From: TMP-86 sp039807285 | Lineage (GTDB): Bacteria > Pseudomonadota > Gammaproteobacteria > Steroidobacterales > Steroidobacteraceae | Length of the DNA stretch: 64,000 nucleotides | Assembly (NCBI GenBank): GCA_044226785.1 | Contig: JBGAGK010000004.1 | Coordinates: 62,001-126,000 of the forward strand | Reading direction: 5' to 3' | Shown: positions 1 to 7,293 of the stretch, piece after piece | Numbering within the stretch: position 1 is the stretch's first letter | Layout: each line of letters begins with the position of its first letter | The notes under the pieces: model-generated | Seen by the model: only the letters and a program-made list of their open reading frames with translations | Told to the model about the DNA's origin: nothing | The model's database searches: none | Program-made: the position numbers and the translations under genes

Positions 1-1
1 G

Positions 2-316
2 CCGGACAAACTGGCCAGTGCGGACCTGACCTTCCACACGCTCGTGCCCGCTGACAGCGCGGTTGCCGGATCCGACCGCGTGCAGGCCACGTGGAAACCG
101 GTAGCGATCAAGATCGATCCATTGAAGCAACTGGGCCGTGGCGACTGCGAACTGGTGGAGCGGTTCGCCACCACCGTGCTGCCGATGTTCACCACCCGCA
201 ATGTCATCAATCGTACGCGATGCGTACCACACCAGGACTCAGGTTCGCTCATCGACCTGCGATTTGAAGCGCTGACGGCTCCCAAGGCGGCAGCCAAGAC
301 GGAGAACCCCGGATAA
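2..316 (+). CDS. C-terminal end of an unrecognised protein (5' truncated)
   Basis: The reading frame is open from base 2 and stops at TAA 314-316, so the gene begins left of the window. A GTG at 44 is in frame, but coding continues upstream of it, so it is probably internal. About 104 residues are visible. They contain three cysteines (in GDCELV and RTRCVPH), a stretch LPMFTTRNV and a lysine/alanine-rich tail. I do not recognise the family and assign no function. The next gene on the same strand starts 124 bp downstream. Confidence 0.5.
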   Translation, partial: PDKLASADLTFHTLVPADSAVAGSDRVQATWKPVAIKIDPLKQLGRGDCELVERFATTVLPMFTTRNVINRTRCVPHQDSGSLIDLRFEALTAPKAAAKTENPG

Positions 317-440
317 GCCCCCTGCAGGGCAACAGCATGCCAGGGCAATGGCCCCGGACCTTCCTGCAGGTACCCTTGCGGCTTTGATGCGGGTATTGTT
401 CATCCCGGGAATCCGAAGGGACTACGCCGGGGTGATCACC

Positions 441-1598
441 ATGGCTGCTGCCGCAACTCCACCAGATGACCTGACCGCTCTGTTCGATCGGCTCGAAGAA
501 TCGCCCGAAAGGTCTTTGTCCCTTCCACCGCTCTGCTATCACGAGCCGCGATTTCTGGACCTCGAACGCGATGAAATATTCTTCAGGAACTGGCAATTCC
601 TCTGCCATGCCGAAAAACTGCGGGAACCCGGAAGTATCGCGACCGCGGAGATCTTCGGCCGATCCGTATTCGCAGTCCGCGGCAAGGACGGGGTGGTTCG
701 CGCCTTCTACAATGTCTGCAGGCATCGAGGGCATGCCTTGGTGAGACAGGATGGTCACGCACGTTCCATTTCATGTCCCTATCACGCGTGGACTTACAAT
801 CTCGACGGAACACTCCGCGCGGCGCCGGGTACCGAATGCACACCAGGCTTTCGCAAGGAGGATTTTGGACTCGTCAGCGTCAAGATCGAGGAGTTCGCGG
901 GACTGTTCTTCATCAACCTTGACCGTAATGCGGAACCGCTGTCAAAGACGGCTTCTGCTCTGAGGCTCGAGATCGAACGGTATGCACCGGACCTGCCACG
1001 TCTGACATTTGCGCATCGCCTCACATATACCATCAAGGCGAACTGGAAAGCCGTTGTCGACAATTTCCTGGAGTGCCGTCACTGTCCCGTCGCCCATCGT
1101 GATTTCTGCAGCCTGATCGACATGAATACCTATGAGATTGAAAACCGGGGCCTGTTCATTTCCCACATGGCAAAGGCGAAGGCGGCCGACGACAATTCGG
1201 CGTACAGAGTCTCGAATGCAACTGTTGATGATCACGCGGTCTGGTATCTGTGGCCCAACATGGCGCTGATGAGGTATCCCGGTCGCGGCAACTTCATGGT
1301 ATGGCGATTCGTGCCGGATGGCCCGGAGACAACCCGGGAAGAATTCGATTTCTTCTTCGAAACGGCCACCCCGACGCCTGAAGAGAAGGAAGCCATCCGG
1401 TACATTGACGAAGTCCTGCAGCGCGAAGACATCGACATCGTGGAAAGCGTCCAGCGTGGCATGCACAGTCCGGGGTTCAATCGTGGGCCGTACCTGATCG
1501 ACCCCGGAAGGTCCGGCATGAGCGAACACGGAGTTCATCACTTTCATGCCATGCTCGCCAGGGCCTATACGAGCCGCGGGAGCCCGGTCTGCCGATGA
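441..1598 (+). CDS. Rieske non-heme iron oxygenase, large subunit (GbcA/CntA-like)
   Basis: This is an aromatic-ring-hydroxylating-dioxygenase-type alpha subunit of 385 aa. The Rieske [2Fe-2S] ligands are visible as C93-x-H95 (CRHRGH) and C112-x2-H115 (CPYHAW). The mononuclear iron site shows H214 and H219 (ECRHCPVAH) with a probable distal Asp at 330 (REDIDIVE). The 'NWK.VVDNFLECRHCP' neighbourhood is typical of the glycine-betaine, carnitine or stachydrine demethylase branch rather than of dioxygenases with a beta subunit. I chose ATG 441; the frame is open from 348 with ATGs at 348 and 387, but the upstream residues look non-coding. No ferredoxin reductase lies nearby, so the electron donor is elsewhere and the substrate is unknown. 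Confidence 0.85.
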   Translation: MAAAATPPDDLTALFDRLEESPERSLSLPPLCYHEPRFLDLERDEIFFRNWQFLCHAEKLREPGSIATAEIFGRSVFAVRGKDGVVRAFYNVCRHRGHALVRQDGHARSISCPYHAWTYNLDGTLRAAPGTECTPGFRKEDFGLVSVKIEEFAGLFFINLDRNAEPLSKTASALRLEIERYAPDLPRLTFAHRLTYTIKANWKAVVDNFLECRHCPVAHRDFCSLIDMNTYEIENRGLFISHMAKAKAADDNSAYRVSNATVDDHAVWYLWPNMALMRYPGRGNFMVWRFVPDGPETTREEFDFFFETATPTPEEKEAIRYIDEVLQREDIDIVESVQRGMHSPGFNRGPYLIDPGRSGMSEHGVHHFHAMLARAYTSRGSPVCR

Positions 1599-1627
1599 TC
1601 GTGGGGAGCAGATTCGAAAAGTGCGGA

Positions 1628-1651
1628 CCCTGGCATCCTGCTTTGCCAGGG
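1628..1651. terminator. Hairpin between convergent genes
   Basis: CCCTGGCA at 1628-1635 pairs perfectly with TGCCAGGG at 1644-1651 around an 8-nt loop. It sits in the 84-bp gap between the stop of the Rieske gene and the convergent stop of nagE. No T-tract follows, so a terminator role is inferred from position only. Confidence 0.35.
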
Positions 1652-1682
1652 CACGGGCAGCAATGACCACAGGCCTTTCGAT

Positions 1683-3458
1683 TCATGCCTGGAAATTATC
1701 GAAACGCACGCGCAGTGCCTCACACTGCGTGTCTGCCGCATCGCCCTGCAGCATGTGCACGGCTCCGGCGGCCGTGAGCACCGCGCCGCGCGTTGCGAGT
1801 CGGGTGAGTTCCGCGAGGTTCGCGCGCCCGGCGTCCACGAGACCGACCCGCAATCTTCCGGCGCGCACCTCGATCACCCGTACATTGCCTGCTCCGCCAA
1901 GCGCCGCCAGCAGCGCATCGACCGACACCGCAGCAGCAGCAACCGGCGCGGCGCGGGCGAAACGGCGCATCTCGCCGGCGAGCTGATCGGCAACTGGGCC
2001 CACGACCACTTGCAGGGCATTGGGTCCCGGCCGAATCACGCCGCGTGCCCCGAGGCGCGTGAGCGCCCCGGCGTCGACCTTCGCATCGTCGACGATCGAC
2101 AATCGCAGGCGTGTCGTGCAGGCGTCGATGCGCGAGAGGTTCGTCACCCCGCCAAGCGCGACAACGAACGCAGCGGCCTGGCCGACATCGCCGACGGCCG
2201 TACCCATGCCCGTGCCAGCAATCCCGGCGCCTGCAGCACCGACACCGGCCGCACTGGTACCCGCTGCGGCGGCACCACGAGGCTGACTGACTGCTTCGCG
2301 CCCCGGCGTCGCGAGATTGAAGCGACGAATCACGTAGCTGAACACGCCGTAGTACACGGCGAAGTATGTCGCACCGATCGGCAGCAGCCACAACGGCCGC
2401 GTCGCGCGCGGAAAGTTGAGCACATAGTCGAACAGCCCAGCCGAGAAGCTGAATCCGAGCTTCACGCCGAGCGCGCTCATGATGACCATCGAAAGGCCGG
2501 TCAGCACCGCGTGCACACCGTACAGCACCGGGGCGAGAAACATGAACGTGAACTCGATCGGCTCGGTGACGCCGGTGAGAAATGAGGTAAGGCCGATCGA
2601 GAGCAGCAGGCCACCGGTCGCGCGGCGCTGCTCGGGGCGCGCGCAGCGGTACATGGCGAGGCAGGCACCCGGCAGTCCGAACATCATGACGGGGAAGAAT
2701 CCCGCCATGAACGCGCCGGCCGACGGATCGCCGGCGAAGAAGCGCTTCAGATCGCCCGTGACGCCGTGGTAGTCGCCGAGCAGGAACCAGGCGATGTTGT
2801 TGAGGATGTGGTGGAGCCCGGTAACGATGAGCAAGCGGTTGAGTGCGCCATACACGAACAGGCCCCAGGGCCCGGCGTCGACCACCGTGCGGCTCAAGGC
2901 ATCCATACCGTGGGTGAGCAACGGCCAACCGTAGCCGAAGGCCACGGCCACCAGCACTCCGAGGCAGCCGGTCACGATCGGAACGAACCGTCGCCCACCG
3001 AAGAAAGCGAGATAGCTCGGGAGCCTGATTTCGCTGTAGCGATTATAGGCGAAGCCGGCGATGAGTCCGGAGAGAACGCCCACCGGCATGCTGAGCTTGG
3101 CGAGCTGCTGCGTGCGCCAGGCCGCCGCGGCCGCGTCCGCCGCGGCTCCGACGAGCCCGGCAGTCGTCTCCGGCGGCACGGTCAGCAGCACCTCGGCACC
3201 GCGCGTCGCGACGAGATATCCCACCAGACTCGCGAGGCCGGCTGCACCGTGGTTCTCGCGCGCGAAACCCACCGCCACGCCCACCGCGAACACCATGCCG
3301 AGGTTGGAGAAGATCGCGTCGCCCGCGGCTGCCAGCACGGCAATGCCAAGCAGGTCTGGCTGACCCAGTCGCAGCAGCAGCCCCGCCACCGGCAGCACCG
3401 CGATCGGCAGCATCAGAGCGCGGCCGAGTCGCTGTAGTCCGTCCATCGTGCGCGCCAT
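1683..3458 (-). CDS. nagE: PTS N-acetylglucosamine permease EIIC-EIIB with a second, degenerate EIIB domain
   Basis: This inner-membrane protein would import GlcNAc and phosphorylate it to GlcNAc-6-P. Residues 1-385 form the polytopic EIIC domain (VTEPIEF around 297-303 is the conserved sugar-site loop). An Ala/Gly-rich linker (about 395-428) leads to EIIB with the phosphocysteine C447 in IDACTTRLR. A second EIIB-like repeat follows (about 513-591), where the matching position is Arg532, so it cannot carry phosphate. The start is ATG 3458, preceded by a strong GGAGG; the longer open frame to 3695 overlaps nagF and is rejected. The stop of nagF lies 4 bp upstream, so the genes are co-transcribed. 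Length is 591 aa. Confidence 0.92.
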   Translation of the reverse strand: MARTMDGLQRLGRALMLPIAVLPVAGLLLRLGQPDLLGIAVLAAAGDAIFSNLGMVFAVGVAVGFARENHGAAGLASLVGYLVATRGAEVLLTVPPETTAGLVGAAADAAAAAWRTQQLAKLSMPVGVLSGLIAGFAYNRYSEIRLPSYLAFFGGRRFVPIVTGCLGVLVAVAFGYGWPLLTHGMDALSRTVVDAGPWGLFVYGALNRLLIVTGLHHILNNIAWFLLGDYHGVTGDLKRFFAGDPSAGAFMAGFFPVMMFGLPGACLAMYRCARPEQRRATGGLLLSIGLTSFLTGVTEPIEFTFMFLAPVLYGVHAVLTGLSMVIMSALGVKLGFSFSAGLFDYVLNFPRATRPLWLLPIGATYFAVYYGVFSYVIRRFNLATPGREAVSQPRGAAAAGTSAAGVGAAGAGIAGTGMGTAVGDVGQAAAFVVALGGVTNLSRIDACTTRLRLSIVDDAKVDAGALTRLGARGVIRPGPNALQVVVGPVADQLAGEMRRFARAAPVAAAAVSVDALLAALGGAGNVRVIEVRAGRLRVGLVDAGRANLAELTRLATRGAVLTAAGAVHMLQGDAADTQCEALRVRFDNFQA

Positions 3459-3462
3459 AGCC

Positions 3463-6081
3463 CTACCTCCCCGCCGGCCTGCCGGCCCGCTCCCGCAACC
3501 AGGCGCGCACCCGCGCGCGCACCGCTGCGGCATCCGCATCGTCGAGTGCCGCCCGCGCCAGCGCCGCGCTTTCGTCGAGCGCAATGCGCCGCACGCAACC
3601 CTTGATGCGTGCCACCATCGCCGGGGCCGCCGACAGTTCACGCACGCCGAGACCGACCAGCACCGGCACTGCTTCCGGATCGGAAGCCAGCGCACCGCAC
3701 ACCGCTACGCCGATGCCGCGCCCATCGCCAGCCTCGGCGGCGAGCTCGATGAGCCGCAGCACTGCCGGATGCAGCGCGTCCAGGCGCGGCGCGAGTATCG
3801 GATGCAGCCGGTCCATTGCCAAGGTGTACTGCGCGAGGTCATTGCTGCCGATCGAGAAGAAATCCACTTCCGGCGCGAGCTGCACGGCGAGCAGCGCCGC
3901 AGACGGTGTCTCGATCATCACGCCCAGCGGTGGCGCCTCACGCCCGAGCCGACTCGCCACCGCTTGCAGTCGCGCACGCACCGCGCGAACCTCACCGGGA
4001 TCCGTGACCATGGGCAGCAGCACGCGGCACTGGCCGGCAGGCTCGACACGGGCGATGGCCTCGAGCTGCGCGTCGAGAAGCTGCGGGTGCGCAAGGCTGG
4101 TTCGCAGGCCGCGCAGGCCCAGCGCCGGGTTCTCCTCGCGCGGCAGAGGTGCATAGGCGATGGGTTTGTCGCCGCCGGCATCGAGCGTGCGGATCGCCAG
4201 CGGCCTGCCCGCGAGCCGCGCTGCCACCGCCTGGTAGACCGCGAGCTGCTCATCGGCATCCGGGGCACGCGCACGTTCGAGAAACAGGAATTCGGTGCGC
4301 AGCAGGCCGCAACCCTCGGCGCCGCCCTGTACCGCCGCAACGGCCTCGGCAATACCACCGAGGTTTGCGAATACATGGATGCGCGTGCCGTCGGTGGTTG
4401 CGGCGGGGTGCGAGGCGGCTGCAGCATCGGCCTCGCGCTGGCTTGCGCGCAATTCGCGCTGCGCAGCGATGCGCCGCTGATCCGCCGGGTCGGGTTCCAC
4501 CCACAGCTCGCCGGCCTCGGCATCGAGCGCGAGCACAGTGCCCTCGCGAATCCCGAGCACCGCGGGCCCGGCACCGACCAGCATGGGCACTCCGGCCGCC
4601 GCAGCCAGGATCGCCACGTGCGCGGTCGCACCGCCCGCTGCCATGCAAACGCCGCCGAGCCGCCCGGCATCGAGCGCCAGGAACTGCGAGGGCAGCAGCT
4701 CTTCGGCGATCAGGATCGCGCCGGCCGGCAGATCCAGGTGCACACCGGGCGCACGACCCGCGAGCACGCCCAGCACCTGCTGCTCGATGTCGCGCAGGTC
4801 CGCGCGCCGCTCGGCCATCCGCGCATCAGCAAGCCCTGCCAGCACCTCGCCGGCCTCGCGCAATGTGGTACGCCACGCCATCGCCGCGCCGGCCCCACCG
4901 GCGATGAGTTCCCACGCGCGCCGCTGCAGTCCGGGATCTTCGAGCAGCGCGCAGTGCGCCTCGAGCAGTCCGCGCCGCTCGCCGCTTGCCGTCGTCGCGA
5001 GCCGCTCGAGCGAGGCGCGTACGGCCGTCAGCGCCGCCTTCAGTCGCTCCCGCTCGGCCGCAGGTTCTCCGGCTGCCACGTCCGCGACGGCTTCATCCTG
5101 CTGCATCGGCATGGCCGGCCCGAGCACCAGGCCCGGCACGGCAACCGTCGCCGGCAGCCGCGCGCCGGTGGCCGGCGCCACGGCCAACGACGCAGCCGAC
5201 GGTGTTCCGGGCGTCACGCCATGCTCCTGGCCCGACGTCATTTCCCACACCAATCCGTCCGCGGGTGCAACCGCGGCCTCGAGAAGCCCAGCCAGTGCCT
5301 CGAGCGCGCGCGCCGACCCAGGTCCAGTGGCACGCGCCTCGACGATCTGGTCGCGGTTCGTGCCCAGCGCCATCAGCGCCACTGTGCTGCGTGCGTCGGC
5401 CCGGAGGTCGCGCACGTGCAGCGTCACCACTGCATCGATGCCCGCAAGCGCCGCGGCCACGCGCGCCGCCGGCCGTGCGTGCAGCCCGTGATCGAACGGC
5501 ACGCGAAACCAGCGGGAGCGAGTGGGCGCGCCTTCGGCGGTGCCAGCCGCATCGCTGGTCGCGCCGTCCGGGGCCACCGCCAAGGCAGCGCTTGCATCCC
5601 CGGCCACGCGCCCGACGACCATCAGCCATTCACCGGCCTGTACATGCTCGCCTGCGCGCTGCCGCAGGATGTGGCCCGCCGCCGGCGGCACCAGCACGAT
5701 GGGCGTGATGGCGCTCGGCGCGCCGCACACGACGGCGTCCAGGTCGAAGGCCAGCAGCGGCTGGCCAGCCCGCACCGCCTCGCCGTCGCGCACGCGCAGT
5801 TCGAAACCAGCACCGCCGAGGCGCACGGTGTCGATGCCGACGTGCATCAGTACGTCACCCACGGCGGTGCGCAGGGTGAGTGCATGGCGTGCGGCGCCCA
5901 TCAGCACGACGCGCCCGTCACAGGGCGCGCACAGCAGCTCGCTGGTCGGGTCGATCGCGAGACCCTCGCCGGCCATCCCGCCGGCGAACACCGCATCGGG
6001 CACCTCGGCGAGCGGCTGCACCCAGCCTGCGAGCGGCGCGAGCAGCTCGATCGAACCCGCAAATTCCACCGTCGAGGTCAT
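3463..6081 (-). CDS. nagF: PTS EIIA(Glc-type)-HPr-EI fusion protein
   Basis: This 872-aa cytoplasmic protein carries all soluble PTS steps, from PEP to the EIIB of NagE. EIIA(Glc/crr-like) spans about 1-160 with phospho-His H80 (VLMHVGID). HPr spans about 190-275 with H201 (DHGLHARPA). Enzyme I runs from about 312 to the end, with active His H488 in GGATAHVAI; the usual motif is GGRTSHxAI, so two flanking residues differ. The C-terminal PEP-binding barrel is complete. ATG 6081 lies 16 bp after the nagX stop. The order EIIA-HPr-EI beside nagE matches NagF of pseudomonads and xanthomonads. Confidence 0.93.
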   Translation of the reverse strand: MTSTVEFAGSIELLAPLAGWVQPLAEVPDAVFAGGMAGEGLAIDPTSELLCAPCDGRVVLMGAARHALTLRTAVGDVLMHVGIDTVRLGGAGFELRVRDGEAVRAGQPLLAFDLDAVVCGAPSAITPIVLVPPAAGHILRQRAGEHVQAGEWLMVVGRVAGDASAALAVAPDGATSDAAGTAEGAPTRSRWFRVPFDHGLHARPAARVAAALAGIDAVVTLHVRDLRADARSTVALMALGTNRDQIVEARATGPGSARALEALAGLLEAAVAPADGLVWEMTSGQEHGVTPGTPSAASLAVAPATGARLPATVAVPGLVLGPAMPMQQDEAVADVAAGEPAAERERLKAALTAVRASLERLATTASGERRGLLEAHCALLEDPGLQRRAWELIAGGAGAAMAWRTTLREAGEVLAGLADARMAERRADLRDIEQQVLGVLAGRAPGVHLDLPAGAILIAEELLPSQFLALDAGRLGGVCMAAGGATAHVAILAAAAGVPMLVGAGPAVLGIREGTVLALDAEAGELWVEPDPADQRRIAAQRELRASQREADAAAASHPAATTDGTRIHVFANLGGIAEAVAAVQGGAEGCGLLRTEFLFLERARAPDADEQLAVYQAVAARLAGRPLAIRTLDAGGDKPIAYAPLPREENPALGLRGLRTSLAHPQLLDAQLEAIARVEPAGQCRVLLPMVTDPGEVRAVRARLQAVASRLGREAPPLGVMIETPSAALLAVQLAPEVDFFSIGSNDLAQYTLAMDRLHPILAPRLDALHPAVLRLIELAAEAGDGRGIGVAVCGALASDPEAVPVLVGLGVRELSAAPAMVARIKGCVRRIALDESAALARAALDDADAAAVRARVRAWLRERAGRPAGR

Positions 6082-6097
6082 GTGTTCCGCGCCGGTC

Positions 6098-7198
6098 CTA
6101 AAGCCTGATGTAAATGCGCCGCCGGTCGAGCACCCAGGCAAACAGCCAGCACGCCAGCATGTAAAGGAGCGCATACGCCAACGCGCCATTCGCGGCGCCG
6201 GCCAGGGGCCGGAAGGCATGCAGATACAGCCACATGAACAGACTCTGCCCGTCCACGCGCGCGAGCCCCAGCACCGTGTTGCCGATCTCGCTCAGCAGGT
6301 AGATGAACAGCGTGTTGCGCCCCAGGACCTCGAAGAACCGCTGCCAGCGGCCGCCTCCCGCACGATCGCACAATGCGGCCACCGCGGCCAGCGTCACGAG
6401 GTCGATGCCGATGGTGCACAGCGCGTACGAGCTGGTCCAGAGCTTCTTGTTGATCGGCAGCACGCCGTCCCAGGTCACGGCCACGGCGATCGCGACGAGA
6501 CCGGCCAGCGTGAGCCGCAGCCGCGCCACGCCCGGGCGCGCCGCGGCGTCGAGGAAGCGTACCGCGAGAAACCCTGCGAGCACGTTGGCGAGTGCCGGCA
6601 GAGTGCTGAGGATGCCTTCGGGATCGAAGGCGATGCCTTCACCGTGATATAGATGCGCCTCGCCGAGCAGTGCGCGGTCGAGAGCCAGCACGGCGTTGCC
6701 AGTGAGCGTGTAATCGCCAAACGCGGCGAGCAGGGCCCAGTAGCCGAGCAGTGCGCCGATCGCGGCGACCCAGGCGCCCACACGGCCGGAGTAATGCACG
6801 ATCAGCGCGCCAGCCCCATAGCACAGCGCGATGCGCTGCAAGACACCGAAGATGCGCGTCGTCGCAACCGGACGCAGGGCGAGGTAGCCGGCCGGGTCGA
6901 ATTGCAGGAACGGAAACCAGTACAGCAGGTAGCCGCACAGAAAGATCAGCAACGTCCTTCGCAGCAGCTTGCCGAGCAGAGCAGTCTCGCCCTGCCGCTC
7001 GTAGCGGCCAAGCGTGAGCGCGAGTGATGCGCCCACGACGAACAGGAAGGTCGGAAACACCACATCAGTGAGCGTGAGTCCGTTCCAGGCGGAGTGCTGC
7101 AGCTGGCGGTAGGAGTCGTCGACCGACATGTTGACGACGATCATCAGCGCAAGCGTCAGGCCGCGCAACACGTCGATGGCGGGATTGCGCTGTGTCAT
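6098..7198 (-). CDS. nagX: NagX-like inner-membrane acyltransferase family protein (DUF1624/HGSNAT-like)
   Basis: This 366-aa polytopic membrane protein starts NPAIDVLRGLTLALMIVVNM, the signature of the heparan-alpha-glucosaminide N-acetyltransferase/DUF5009 family. Further marks are VFPTFLFVVGAS, GVLQRIALCY and a late LGRNTLFIYLLSE. In chitin-utilising Proteobacteria this family sits in nag operons and is called NagX; a role in GlcNAc or chitobiose transport or modification has been proposed but is not settled. ATG 7198 was chosen because the conserved N-terminus begins there. It lies between the TonB receptor and nagF, 16 bp before nagF. Confidence 0.85.
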   Translation of the reverse strand: MTQRNPAIDVLRGLTLALMIVVNMSVDDSYRQLQHSAWNGLTLTDVVFPTFLFVVGASLALTLGRYERQGETALLGKLLRRTLLIFLCGYLLYWFPFLQFDPAGYLALRPVATTRIFGVLQRIALCYGAGALIVHYSGRVGAWVAAIGALLGYWALLAAFGDYTLTGNAVLALDRALLGEAHLYHGEGIAFDPEGILSTLPALANVLAGFLAVRFLDAAARPGVARLRLTLAGLVAIAVAVTWDGVLPINKKLWTSSYALCTIGIDLVTLAAVAALCDRAGGGRWQRFFEVLGRNTLFIYLLSEIGNTVLGLARVDGQSLFMWLYLHAFRPLAGAANGALAYALLYMLACWLFAWVLDRRRIYIRL

Positions 7199-7293
7199 CT
7201 GCTTGCAGCGACCCCCGGGCGCTGTGGTTGTGCAGGAAGAACGGCCCCTGCGGCGACTGCGCTGCAAGGACCGTGGACATGTCATGCCAGCAG

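Noticed and set aside
3448..6108. 886-codon open frame on the plus strand opposite nagF
   Set aside because: It is a GC-rich shadow: the translation is full of Arg/His/Pro with no domain, and the opposite strand has an intact EIIA-HPr-EI protein.
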